Shown here one piece after another: positions 34,422-45,160 of a stretch of DNA of 64,000 bases. The position numbers were made by a program, and so were the translations under genes. Origin of the DNA: Chrysoperla carnea (Eukaryota; Arthropoda; Insecta; Neuroptera; Chrysopidae); NCBI RefSeq assembly GCF_905475395.1, contig NC_058342.1:24276640-24340639 (forward strand). The letters are read 5' to 3'. Every line of letters begins with the position of its first letter. The first letter of the stretch is position 1. The notes under the pieces are model-generated. The model saw only the letters and a list, made by a program, of their open reading frames with translations, was not told where the DNA came from and did not search any database.

Positions 34422-34425
34422 TTAA

Positions 34426-35375
34426 GGATGTATGAGCATGACAACAATGCTTGATTTAAAGGCTCAAAATTTGTTTGTAGGTAGTCTTTTACTCAAAGAA
34501 TATGTGGTTAAAATTTCAGCTTAGGTATCCGTGCAAATTTTTAAGAAAAAAGTCATTAAAAATCGATATAAAATACATTGGCTCTTATGGAGGAATCTCA
34601 AAAAACGACGTATTTTGGAAGTTTTTGATAATTTTCATTTGGAATGAATGAAAACAAATTTTAAAAAAACTTTTTAATAGAAAGTAAACATATTAGCAAT
34701 GAATTAGAAAAGAAAAAAACTAAGTGTCACCGTCCATATAAGGGATGTAAGAGCAGGGTAGATTAAGGGTTGAAATTATTTTTATCTTATTTTGAACTTT
34801 GTTGATGAATTTTGTTATAACTTCATGAATATAGACGAAAAATAAGAATAAAATTTTTCGATATGTGTCTTGGTTTTCGAAATATCGAAAGCTAAATAAT
34901 TAAACAAAATTTTCAATTTTCGATATTTTGCAAATTTCAGATATTTTATTCTTACTCTTCATCTAAGAGTCTAAATGGCCGAGCGGTCTAAGGCGTTAGA
35001 CTGTTTGTCTATTTGTTTGTTTGTCTAGGCTTAGGTTGCAGGTTCGAATCCAGACAGCGGCAGTGTGAACAATTACAATTAATGGAGGTGCAGAATTGAT
35101 CACGTTGTCGTCGCTTGGATAAGAGCGAAGCAACCGAATCCACCCACATCAAAATGTAATTGTAAATATGTTTGTAATTAAATAAATAAAGATTAACAAA
35201 TAATGATGTGGGTGGCCTCGGTTATAGTCGTATATGTCAGAGAAACGGAGGTTAAACCCCATTATTATATACTTTTCATCTTATAATGTCAAGTTTAACA
35301 AAATTCGCCATCAAATTTGAAAAAAATATATATATTTTTTTAATTCTTGTCCCCACTACCGATCTCATACATTCC
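34426..35375 (+). mobile_element. TTAA-MITE-1, split by a SINE-2
   Basis: Left terminus GGATGTATGAGCATG preceded by TTAA (34422-34425). The right terminus is decayed (CTCATACATTCC). The body matches 60349-60985 almost throughout, except for the SINE-2 at 34965-35270 and its target duplication. The TTAA flank fits the piggyBac superfamily. No transposase is present. Confidence 0.8.
34965..35270 (+). mobile_element. SINE-2 copy, youngest-looking, inside TTAA-MITE-1
   Basis: Head with A box TGGCCGAGCGGTCTAAGGC and B box GGTTCGAATCC, an internal GTTTGTTTGTCTA stretch, the GTGGGTGG body and an ATTATTATAT tail. ACTCTTCATCT (34954-34964) and ACTTTTCATCT (35271-35281) are the target duplication. The second TTAA-MITE-1 copy at 60 kb shows the undisturbed site. 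Confidence 0.88.
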
Positions 35376-35439
35376 TAATTATTCGGCCACAACGGTTTTT
35401 ATTTTCGTTTCAATAATTTATTAAAGCTTTTACATTTTT

Positions 35440-35638
35440 ATAAAATAGTTTTTTTTTTTTAATTTCCACCGACTAGTTTTGGAGAAACTTCTAAAAATAT
35501 ATCATCCATCTACCGTTTTACCTAAAAACCAATGTTAAATAGGCCTAAAAATTCTCAGAATTGATTTAGACTTAGTCTAACTCCAATTAAAGCAAAATTA
35601 AGCTTTTTATTTATAATTGCCTTGGTGCTTGCACATCT
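35440..35638 (+). mobile_element. TTAA-MITE-2, partial copy
   Basis: Text CTACCGTTTTACCTAAAAACC, TCTCAGAATTGATTTAGAC, TTTATAATTGCCTTGGTGC and the terminus GCACATC followed by TTAA. The same order occurs at 54720-54937 plus 55841-55874, and a right-end fragment lies at 41190-41325. The left end is not found. Confidence 0.6.
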
Positions 35639-36892
35639 TTAATCATACATTCAATTATTTATTTGTTTAGTATGAAAATTTAAATGTACGATTTCAACAA
35701 CTTTGTACTGGTACCATTTAGGAAACTTTAAAAAAAAAAATTAAGGTAACCTTATTAATTAATTCAAAATATTGTATAAAATTGATATAATCAAATTATA
35801 AAATAATCGTAGTTTTACAAAAATCTACATGTGTTCGTTAAATTTCGCACAATCACCAGTTAGACAGCGCCGGAGCAATGGTGGAGCAGGTGAAAAACAA
35901 TTTCGCATTTTAAGTGTTGATTATTGAAATACAAGTTTATTTTTTCAAAAAAGGCAATTACACTCTACTTTGATTGGAGGGTAGAACCAGCGCTGCCTGT
36001 AGGCATTAAACTATTCTCCATTTCTGAATTCACAATAAGGACTTTTAAAATTTTACTTGACCTAATTACGGCGCAATAGAAATTGTACAAAAGCGAGAGA
36101 GAAAGAACATACAAATATTCAAGTTTTTCTTAAACAAAAGTAAGAAATAACCTTCAGTGAGTTAGCATGGTTAACTATTTACGAAACGGACTTCTCTTTG
36201 TGGTTAAAACAACACATAACCAATGTGTTTTTATATATAGCAAGTCATTCAAGTGTGTCGTAAGAAATTTTCAATCAAAATCAGTTTATAACAAAACAAA
36301 AAAAAACCGTGATCAGCAGAGCCTCGGCACTAAGGTCATATTTTTCCCTCGTTAGACGGTTTTATTTTAAATGATTTTTATTTTTTAACACGCTTGTATT
36401 AACTGCTAAGGATCATCACGATAAACGATTCATAATCTTATCTTTATGCCTTTAATAATATCTTGAAACATTCAAACTAATCTCAACGATTAGATGGTCT
36501 AGTGATCAGAGTGCCCGCTCCACATGCGAAGGATTTCTACTTTGTTACCCAAACCGTGCAAAAATCTTAAGTACAAATAAAAAACATTGATAAAAAAGAG
36601 GAAAGGTTTATTGGAAAGTTGACACCCTCAAAAAACCCCTTTTCAACACTATTAGAAACAAATTCAAACTTATACAAATTTTGAATCTTCTAATTTTCAG
36701 GGGCAATGGAGGTGTTCAAAACCGCAAAAATCGCGTGTGCTGGTAAATTGATACCCCCGAAACTATTTTTTTTTTTTTTATGTTGACCAAACCCACATGT
36801 AAGTTTTTCAGTCCTTTTTGATAAATTTGAAGAAGTTGTGTCGAAAAAAAATGATATATCTCTGCGAAATATCATTCCCAATTTCTGAAATC
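35639..36892. other. No recognised gene
   Basis: A weak tRNA-like phrase at 36490-36545 (TGGTCTAGTGATCAGAGTG) does not fold into a tRNA. Around 35865-36010 two GC-richer segments (TTAGACAGCGCCGG and CCAGCGCTGCCTGTAGG) are roughly inverted, but the arms are too diverged for a call. The frame at 36167-36355 has no domain. Confidence 0.3.
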
Positions 36893-36906
36893 AACATTAA
36901 TCCACA

Positions 36907-37481
36907 TGGCTCCCACTCAAAAAAAGCTTGCGAGGGTGCCATACCAAGAAGGTCTTAACAGATTAGGAGATAATCTGAAAAACCAATAATTAAAGGCATG
37001 GACCAGCTACGATGGGAGGGCGAATCGCCAAAAGCCTGTTGGGTGAAGGAAACTCGCTCGGTAACAGAGCCGAGGAGATCTTGAAACTACACAGAGCTGA
37101 TATTAGAGTCATCGTAGAGTTACTCACAGGGCATGATAACCTGAACAAGTTCCAACATCAGATTGGAAAAAGACAATCTCCCGCGTGTGACAGATGCGGT
37201 GAAAATTCAGAAGAAACATCGATCCACTTTCTCTGTTACTGCCCGGCGCTCATACAGCAGCGAAGGAAATGGTTTGGTCCGGCCATAGTCGAACCAGAAG
37301 AAATTAAGAAACTCAGCGCTAGGCAGATTCTTGGTTTCAGTACATCAGTTGGTTATAATAGCCACTGAAAAGCGTAGCGGGAATAGAGTACAAGGGTCTA
37401 TTTGGCTAGGTGCTGTGAACCATTGCTTCGAGGCCCGATGCTCGAGCATGGCCCTCTAACCTCCATACCCATACCCATACC
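36907..37481 (+). mobile_element. 5'-truncated LINE insertion (Jockey/R1/I group type)
   Basis: A 575-bp insertion flanked by the perfect 14-bp duplication CAACATTAATCCAC (36893-36906 and 37482-37495). It carries the C-terminal end of ORF2 and then a 3' UTR ending in CATACCCATACCCATACC repeats in place of poly-A. Short 3' repeat tails of this kind are seen in some insect non-LTR groups. The clean duplication and open frame suggest a fairly recent event. Confidence 0.85.
36994..37368 (+). pseudogene. LINE ORF2 C-terminal fragment with CCHC zinc motif
   Basis: The frame open from 36994 (first ATG at 37012) encodes about 124 residues to the natural stop. It reads like the end of a non-LTR reverse transcriptase: a segment after the RNase H-like domain (RIAKSLLGEG, then VELLTGHDNLNKF), then the zinc-binding motif C-x2-C ... 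H-x3-4-C (residues CDRCGENSEETSIHFLC), then CPALIQQRRKWFG. Upstream text (KLARVPYQEGLNR in another frame, from about 36928) suggests the RNase H end with a frameshift near 36990. No reverse transcriptase domain remains, so it cannot move on its own. Jockey, R1 and I groups share this C-terminus, so the clade is uncertain. Confidence 0.8.
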
Positions 37482-37495
37482 CAACATTAATCCAC

Positions 37496-38614
37496 CTATA
37501 GTTTTTCTAAAGGTTATGAAACGGATTTGAAATGCATCCCTCAATCTTCCCTATTGATATGGTGCATAAGTCTATATTTTCAAAGAAAAATATGACCAAA
37601 AAACAAAGATAGATAATAAAAAACTATATTCTGAAATTTTTATAAACTCACCTCAGATTGTAAAAGAAAAAAGTTTTTATAATCAGATTTTTATCATACA
37701 AAAAAACTGAGTAGGTATATTCATTTTTTAAAACTGAAGCAAGAGGGTGTTAGGCGTATTCTTATTTAGGTTCTGCCGTATTCGTTTCATATTCTCTAAC
37801 CTTTTTTGTTAACAAGTGATTTTAGAATCTTTAATTCCTGGCGAATGTAAGGGATAGTGCAGTGGTGGATTTAAGGAGTGGCAAAGGAGCAGTTGTCCTC
37901 TTTTCTCCCGAAATAGACATTTACGAATACTAACAAAATGGGGAAAAAACAAACATTTTTACTTGATTAATCGTTAAGGCGACTTTCGCATTTTTTTTTG
38001 AAAAAACTTGTCGTATATGCAGAATTTCATCAAATTTTGAAATAAAACATTTATGATTATTTTGAAGAAATCAAAGAAAAATGCAAAAAAGCGAAAAAAA
38101 TTTTTTTGCTTACAATTTCGATAAAATCAATACGTGATTTTGGTACAGAATCCTAAGAAAATATTTTTAATACAGTTAATATATTATAGAATCTGTATGA
38201 ACTTGGCACTTCCTGCGTCACTTATTTTAAAACTTTACTAAACTCAAAAATTTTATGACAAAATTTTGATGCCAAAGATTTGCAATTATAATTTATATAA
38301 CCACTAAAACTGAATCTGAAAGTTCAAAAATAATTGTATCCTGTTTTTGACAAATGAAGGTGCCAAATTCATAATGTTTTTTAAATATATTTTGATTACC
38401 ACCGTGCGATTATTATAAAAACTTTTTATGTAATAACTTTTATGCAATCAACATATAATAAATTAATTTGCATAAGATTGATTTCAAAAATAAATGAAGG
38501 TCTTTGAGTTTTTTTGATGACTATACTTATTGATTTGACTTCCAGGGCAAAAAATGTATTTAAAACCAATTATTAAAAATATTTTTACTGTTTATTAAAA
38601 TTCATAAAAAATTA
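37496..38614. other. No gene seen
   Basis: A+T-rich DNA. No RNA gene, repeat family or coding sequence is recognised. Confidence 0.35.
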
Positions 38615-39340
38615 TTATTTATAGGCAATCGGTTTCATAAATGTTATTTAGTCGTCTCCTAACTGGTATTCCGATATACCTAAATAAGGAACTCATTGAT
38701 CTCCAAAATCAATGATTTTCTTATTGATAATAAAATAAAGATACTAATCCACAGTTAATCATTAATTTAATTGTTTATTTAATTATAATTGAATAAAACA
38801 TGAATAATTGAGTTTTTATTAATGAACATAATTTGTATATTTATTTGAATGTATACATTTTCAGTAACTCTGTATCGGTACTATTTATTTTATTTTGTCA
38901 TATTTATCTATTTTAATAAACTAATTATGGATTTTCACTAAATTTGAGTCATACTTTTCAAATTTGTGTTTTTCCAATCAAATTTAACCTACCTATAAAA
39001 GATTTGAAAATAGTGGGGTCCTGGTATCAATATTTCGGACAAAGTCGAATGTTAGCCAAAGAATAACATCAAAAATGGAAAGTTTGACCCAAAATTAGTG
39101 GGTTTCAAAAAAAATTCCATTCAAGTTCGATAAAGTTTGGGTGTATTATGAAAAAAATCGATTTTTTGAACTTTATGACGTCATTAAAATCTAAAAAGTT
39201 AAATTTTGCTCTATCACATCCAAATTATATCCTATTTTAACCAAGTATGGGATCATACTAAATTTGGGTCATACTTTTCAAATTTTTGATCAAATATAAC
39301 CTACCTATAAACGTTTTGATGATAATGGGATCCTAGTAAA
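38615..39340 (+). repeat. Second copy of the dispersed repeat with 315-bp units
   Basis: Matches 8470-9110 in the same order: ATCTCCAAAATCAATG, AACATGAATAATTGAG, then unit starts CCTATAAAAGATTTG at 38992 and CCTATAAACGTTTTG at 39304, 312 bp apart. It has one full unit and a start of a second where the 8.8 kb copy has three. The first unit again contains TGACGTCA. Confidence 0.72.
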
Positions 39341-40180
39341 ATGAACATATTTTTTCCAGCCATGAGAAGTCAAATTTTCCTTTATAAGAGAAAATTTTTT
39401 GTTCAAAGATCTGCGTCATGTGGATAATATTTCAAAAAGACAAAATACAATTTATTGGAGTTCAAATAGTTTATATTTAGTATAAAAATTTTATTCTTAC
39501 AAACCTGGATATTAGCAATTGACATGAGCGCAGACTAAAATTTTTTTAATTTTCTATTTAAAATAGTAGGAACTTAAAGTGGCTTATCATGAAAAGCTTT
39601 TTATTTGGTACTCGAAAAAGACACTCGATAAAATTTCATGTTTTTGACGACGTTCGCATGTTATTTAACTGTTTACTGGATCGGTTGATTCCAAATTTCT
39701 TACCAATCGATTAAAAGTCGACTTATATTTTCGATGTGAGCCAATGGAAGTCATTTTTCACACAGGAACGATCTCAAACTGAACACTCATTAGTTTTCTT
39801 AGTTTTCAAAATATCGAAGACTGGAAATTACGATTTAAATAACATTATTAGTTTACGAAATTTTAATTTTTGTCTGTTGCCACGAATTTTATGGTGGTTT
39901 TTCTTTGCTTATGACATGTCATTTTCAAATATACCTACCGAAATTTGTGTGCAGCTCAAATTACTTGATTATTGATTTTCATCATTTATAGTTCACTTAA
40001 TAAGCTGGAAAATGTGGAAAAGTAGTGGAACAATTTCGATTTCAAAAATTGTTTGCACGTGTTCTTTACACCTTCAGCAACATTGGTATAAAAAATGCGA
40101 AAATAAGGGAAGTTTTCCCGCTTCAAAATCACTCCAAAGAGTAACAGTGAAAAAAAGTTCAAAAAGTTCAAAATTTCACT
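39341..40180. other. No gene seen
   Basis: Several overlapping short frames on both strands (39736-40293) with no domain. Not considered genes. Confidence 0.3.
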
Positions 40181-40440
40181 TCGGAAATCGTCTTTTGAGT
40201 GTTCTCGGGTTTGATGATTTTGAATCCGAGCCCCCATTTTTAATCAAAATTTTACCTAGAAATTCGTCTCTCGGTGGTTTTTGGGGTCGCTGATCATAAA
40301 TTTGAGGTCAAAAAACAAGTGGAGATGGTTGTAACCCCATTTAAAACTCCCTTAGAAGTGACAGTGATAAAAATTTTTAATTCAAAATTTCACCTCGAAA
40401 ATCGTCTCTCGGTGGTTTTTGGGGTCGCCGATTCAATGTT
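40181..40440. repeat. Short local direct repeat
   Basis: CGTCTCTCGGTGGTTTTTGG followed by GGTCGC occurs at 40265 and 40403 (138 bp apart), with a more diverged version at 40189 (CGTCTTTTGAGTG). The phrase TCAAAATTTCAC-TCG precedes two of them. The frames here follow from the repeat. Confidence 0.5.
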
Positions 40441-41189
40441 TTTGTTCGTTGATAACGTAGATAGCTGAAACTCAAAAACTAAAGCCGATCGAAAGATTCT
40501 AAGTATATATTTGAGCTTACCATGGCATGTGCAGCCAACAACAGCAAAAATTTTTCAGGCAACAAAGACACTGTAAACTAGTGTAATCAGTCTTCGGTAT
40601 TTCGAAAAATAACCCAGATATTGAAAAATTGAAATCGTACTTTTTAACCTAAATTCATCAAATTTGATTAAAAAATTTCTGTAATAAATTAACTTCCTTA
40701 ATGAATACTAAGACAGTAACCGATTACCGTGCTGACCTATTTTTATGTATCCCCCACTCCCCCATATAGATACGTCCATGTAAAAATAATAATATACAAG
40801 GGAGTGAATTCTTATATTTATATTTCTTCTTCATTCGTTGCTAGTAAATGTTTTTCATCTTGGTAGAGAAAAGTACAGTTAAAAGACATACGGCAGTATA
40901 AAAGTAGAAGAAATCGTTCTCCAAATGACACTTAAGTGCATTATAAAAATTTATATAAATGACTTTATTATAATACAAAAATAATTGTAAAATGGGTACA
41001 AACATAACTTGAAAATACTTATGAAATCTACAACAAAAAACCCTTTTTATAAATATTTGAATACGAAACGCTAATCGGAGTGGAGTAAATCAAGGCTAAA
41101 ACTAAGGGCTACCATCTCTCTAGAGTCTCCGATTCGATGTGTGCCCCAGGGCAAAGGTATGAAATGTCGGTGCCTAACATAATTCTTAA
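40441..41189. other. No gene seen
   Basis: No recognised feature. Confidence 0.35.
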
Positions 41190-41325
41190 GGATGTACGAG
41201 CATTAAGGCAATTTTAAATAAAAAGCTTGATTTTTTTAAATATGAAATTGTACTGTTAGGTCTAAATCAATTCTGAAAATTATAGGGTGAGTTGCCTGAT
41301 TACTTAAATAAATAAATGACTTCTA
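41190..41325 (-). mobile_element. TTAA-MITE-2, terminal fragment
   Basis: TTAA at 41186-41189 is followed by GGATGTACGAGCATTAAGGC and then AATTTTAAATAAAAAGC. Further on CAATTCTGAAAATTATAGG, GAGTTGCCTGATTACTTAAA and TAAATAAATGAC align in reverse to 54845-54920. The other terminus is absent, and a GTCY element follows directly. Confidence 0.6.
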
Positions 41326-41337
41326 AAGTAAGCATAT

Positions 41338-41872
41338 TATACCATGTATATATGAAATATACATAGTATATTAAGTTTAGTCCCAAGTTTGTAACGCTTA
41401 AAAATATTGATGCTACGAAAACAAATTTTGATATATGTGTTCATAGAATCACCTAATTTCCGGTCCATTTTCGGTTGTCTGTCTGTCTGTCTGTCGTCTG
41501 TTTGTCTGTCATCACGATTACTCAATGAGATATCATGCTGAAATTTGTATAGCATGCTGAGGACGTAAATAGTGAAGTCAAGTTCGTAAATGAGCAACAC
41601 AGGTCAATTGGGTCTTGGGTCCGTAGGACTCATCTTGTATACCGTTCGAGATAGAACAAAAGTTTAAATGTAAAAAATGTTCCTTATAAAAAAATAAACG
41701 ACTTTTGTTTGAATTTTTTTTCGTAAACAAACAAATTGTATAGTATGTATGTTATGGCTATATCAGTTATAAAAGTGTGACATGAATGTATGTGTAATGT
41801 GATAGAGTAATCAACACTGTCTATACGTGGTATATTAACAATTAACTCAGTTAATTGTTTGTTTTCACTTGT
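41338..41872 (+). mobile_element. GTCY element copy, full length
   Basis: Complete left (ATACCATGTATATATGAAAT) and right ends (AACTCAGTTAATTGTTTG, TTTTCACTTG). The microsatellite GTCTGTCTGTCTGTC is at 41477-41510, and a deletion removes part of the CGTGAGGGCGC region. The 87-codon minus-strand frame is a shadow. Confidence 0.8.
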
Positions 41873-42390
41873 TAATTATAGATTATACCGCTAACCGGTT
41901 TTGACTGTACTACTCATAGTTAGTCATAATCATAGCCGACTAGTGCCTACCTTACCTCTATTATGTTTAACTGTTAGATGATGTCTTGAATTCTTATATT
42001 ACCTTCAGATAATATTCTTTTAAAAGATCATTACATCTTGTTATGGTTTTATTCATACTTAAAAAACTTATTGTGTGTGAAATTAAAAGATATAATTAAA
42101 CCCTTTATTTTGCATACAAAAAACCTATAATTATTATCTACACAATTTTATTTTAAATCCTAAACATTTCACCTATTTTTATTGCCTATTTTAAAACTTG
42201 CTACTGCGTTCTAATTAAGTATTCGGTAATGTTTTGGTACACGAAGTAAAAAACCACGGTTTCAAGGTGGTATAACTATTAAATATACAGGCCGTTTTTG
42301 TACCATATAGGAATACCAATATCACTAGTATGACAGAACACATGCGTTAAGCAATGCATCTAAGTGAGAGGTATTATATACATGTGTTGA
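41873..42390. other. No gene seen
   Basis: No recognised feature. Confidence 0.35.
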
Positions 42391-42657
42391 GCATATCCGT
42401 CTATAACAGAGGCCACCCACATCATTATTTGTTAATCTTTATTTATTTAGTTACAAACATATTTACAATAACATTTTGATGTAGGTGGAGTCGGTTACTT
42501 CGTTCTTATCCAGGCGACGACAATGTGATCAATTCTGCACTCCCATTAATTATAAATTGTTCACAATGCCGCTGCCTGGATTCGAACCCACAACCTAAGT
42601 CTAAATGGACAAACAGTCCAAGGCAAACGCCTTAGACCGCTCGGTCATTTACGTTCT
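42391..42657 (-). mobile_element. SINE-2 copy, tail end lost
   Basis: From CATATCCGTCTATAACAGAGG to CTTAGACCGCTCGGTCATTT (plus strand). The (ATT)n tail and the AACCTCCG start are missing, so the tail end is truncated or the border has decayed. No target duplication found. Confidence 0.75.
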
Positions 42658-43487
42658 AAACGACGGCCAAACAAAATTTATTTATATATATATATCAAAT
42701 ATGGTGGAAGCGATGGGCAAATCAGGACGCCACAGCCTTACCATGCATTGTCATCTAAACTAAATGTGCATGTAAAATTTCAGCTCAATCGGAAACCGGA
42801 AAGTGGATCAAATTTTACTTTACAAGATTTGATTACAGATAGACAACGGGACAGGTGAAATTAAATAAAAGCTTGTAATCAAATTATATAAAAAATTAGT
42901 TGAGAATCCAATTTTCAAAACTCTTTGTAAATTTATGTTGATATCTGGAGTCTCCCGAATTGTGGATTATCCCGATTAAATCTGGAAAGGTGGCAACACT
43001 TAATGATTTCATTGAAATTTAAATACGAAAATTTTTTGTTATTTTTATTCTGTTTGTTCAAATCGAATAATTTATTTGCAAAAATCACAAAACATTTAAT
43101 TATTTAAAAAAATTGAAATTCAATTATTTAATTTTCTGCCCATTGCGCTCGTGTCGACAAAACTTCTTTTGTTATCTCTGTTATATTCAATTAGTTCCAT
43201 CCAATGTTCCACGAGTGTATTCGCTTCAATGCCTAATAATAATACATTTTTATTTAAATTCATCAAAAAATGTATATCTGTTGCATTTTTTTGTGTGTAC
43301 CAATCAATTCTTTTTAAATAAAAATGCATTCTTTTTCAACTTAAATATAGTTTAAAAAAAAAACTTTTATGAACGCCATAAGGTGTCAGAATTTTACTTA
43401 TATTTACGTGAATTTTATTTATAGGAAATTTAAAGAAACTTAAGCGGGATTTGAATCTGTTTTGTTTAAATTTTAACTATTTTCAGT
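42658..43487. other. No gene seen
   Basis: The overlapping frames 43113-43355 (+) and 43120-43329 (-) lie on opposite strands of the same A+T-rich sequence, and neither has a domain. Confidence 0.3.
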
Positions 43488-43561
43488 GGCCTATTAGCTC
43501 AGATGGTTAGAGCGTCGTGCTAATAACGCGAAGGTCGTGAGTTCGATCCTCCCATGGGCCA
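43488..43561 (+). tRNA. tRNA-Ile(AAU)
   Basis: Acceptor begins GGCCTAT (T5-G68 wobble) and the D-loop reads AGATGG. The anticodon and T-arms are majority type. First unit of a five-unit array with 162-bp steps. Confidence 0.9.
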
Positions 43562-43649
43562 GCATAAATTTTTATTATACTTTTAAAAATTCATTAAATT
43601 TTGAAAATCAAAATAAGTCTAAATTTATCCAATTTGCAGGATAATTAGT

Positions 43650-43723
43650 GGCCCATTAGCTCAGTTGGTTAGAGCGTCGTGCTAATAACGCGAAGGTCGT
43701 GAGTTCGATCCTCCCATGGGCCA
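43650..43723 (+). tRNA. tRNA-Ile(AAU)
   Basis: Majority sequence throughout. Exactly 162 bp after the previous unit. The spacer after it is the start of the near-identical repeat seen between the following copies. Confidence 0.93.
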
Positions 43724-43811
43724 AAATATTATTTTATTTTACGTCTTGAAATCCATTACATTTTGCAAGTCATAATAAGTCTAAATTTATCCAATTTACA
43801 GGATAATCAGT

Positions 43812-43885
43812 GGCCCATTAGCTCAGTTGGTTAGAGCGTCGTGCTAATAACGCGAAGGTCGTGAGTTCGATCCTCCCATGGGCCA
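43812..43885 (+). tRNA. tRNA-Ile(AAU)
   Basis: Majority sequence, exactly 162 bp from its neighbour. The 88-bp spacers before and after it look identical or nearly so, which marks a very recent tandem duplication. Confidence 0.93.
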
Positions 43886-43973
43886 AAATATTATTTTATT
43901 TTACGTCTTGAAATCCATTACATTTTGCAAGTCATAATAAGTCTAAATTTATCCAATTTACAGGATAATCAGT

Positions 43974-44047
43974 GGCCCATTAGCTCAGTTGGTTAGAGCG
44001 TCGTGCTAATAACGCGAAGGTCGTGAGTTCGATCCTCCCATGGGCCA
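43974..44047 (+). tRNA. tRNA-Ile(AAU)
   Basis: Majority sequence, again exactly 162 bp on, with the same spacer text (TATTATTTTATTTTACGTC and onward). Confidence 0.93.
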
Positions 44048-44135
44048 AAATATTATTTTATTTTACGTCTTGAAATCCATTACATTTTGCAAGTCATAAT
44101 AAGTCTAAATTTATCCAATTTACAGGATAATCAGT

Positions 44136-44209
44136 GGTCCATTAGCTCAGTTGGTTAGAGCGTAGTGCTAATAATGGGAAGGTCGTGAGTTCGATCCTCC
44201 CATGGGCCA
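44136..44209 (+). pseudogene. tRNA-Ile(AAU) pseudogene at array end
   Basis: Keeps the 162-bp register and identical upstream spacer but has acceptor GGTCCAT and an anticodon stem TAGTG/TGGGA that no longer pairs properly. The anticodon loop CTAATAA remains. Likely non-functional although it sits in the youngest part of the array. Confidence 0.8.
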
Positions 44210-45160
44210 ATATAATATTTTACATTCAATTTTTATAATTTCACGTAGTGGATCTGAATGGTTTTGAACTGAAAATGAGAACGTCCCGTTGTAATCACCC
44301 CATCTGCTTGTAAATGGTTGTCGTCTAAACATGCGTTATAATCCAATGATTTTAGCAACACAAGAACAACTTTTCCATACCCTTTTTAGTTTTACTTGGT
44401 AAATATTTGTTCATGCGGCTTAGAGAAAAACAGCAACAATTCAAAAATTATAGGATAGAAATTTTTCAATTGTATAATTCTTCAGAAAAATGTTTTTGAG
44501 ATTTAATTCCCAATTGAAACGCCTGTGAAAACTCCGAAATTAAATAAATGTTTCAACTAAATGAAATTTCGGTTTTCTAATCTAGATATATGAAATTTAT
44601 TACTTATTAAGGAAGTCAAATTAAACTCTTCATCAGTTCTTTTGAGGTTTTATAAATTGTGAAACAAATCTGTGTAATCTGACGTAAAATAGCTTATATT
44701 ACTTACTCCCCTCTTTCTTCTCGGCACTTCACTTAAGACACATAAAAGCCACATAAATACGAATAATTTATATAAAAAAAATTTGATTTTTATCCATGTG
44801 ACGAATCAAATAAAAATATATATAAAAAGCCAAAATCATTTGTTATATAAGACAGGAACAATATTAACGGAAAAATCCTGTAGGAAATATCATATTTGAC
44901 ATAAGTAAATCCTGTGTCATTTATATAAAAAAAAACTACTGCTCCTTTTATGCTTTCAGGGCACAATGAATAAAAAAAAACCTCTTAAAGAGTCGTATGT
45001 TTATTGACCTCTATATACAAGACAAATGTGGAACTCCGAAAACACCATTAATTAAATATATAGTAAATACGCTCAATTCGTCAATAAAACAACATCTCCG
45101 CTGCTTCCAGAAGTCTTTCTATTCTTTTTTCCAGAGTCCACGATTCCCATACTTACAATA
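44210..45160. other. No gene seen
   Basis: A+T-rich interval between the forward tRNA array and the palindromic GTCY element. No recognised feature. Confidence 0.4.

Larger units (their letters stand above)
43562..44135 (+). repeat. 162-bp tandem repeat spacers of the tRNA-Ile array
   Basis: Each unit is the 74-nt tRNA plus an 88-bp A+T-rich spacer that ends CAGGATAATCAGT directly before the next tRNA. The spacers 43724-43811, 43886-43973 and 44048-44135 are essentially the same sequence. The first spacer (43562-43649) and those of the other arrays are related but diverged. Confidence 0.85.

Noticed and set aside
36490-36545. tRNA-like phrase TGGTCTAGTGATCAGAGTG
   Set aside because: The D-arm looks plausible, but no anticodon stem, T-arm or B box follows.
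40274-40468. 64-codon frame with repeated residues
   Set aside because: Produced by the local direct repeat at 40265 and 40403. No domain.
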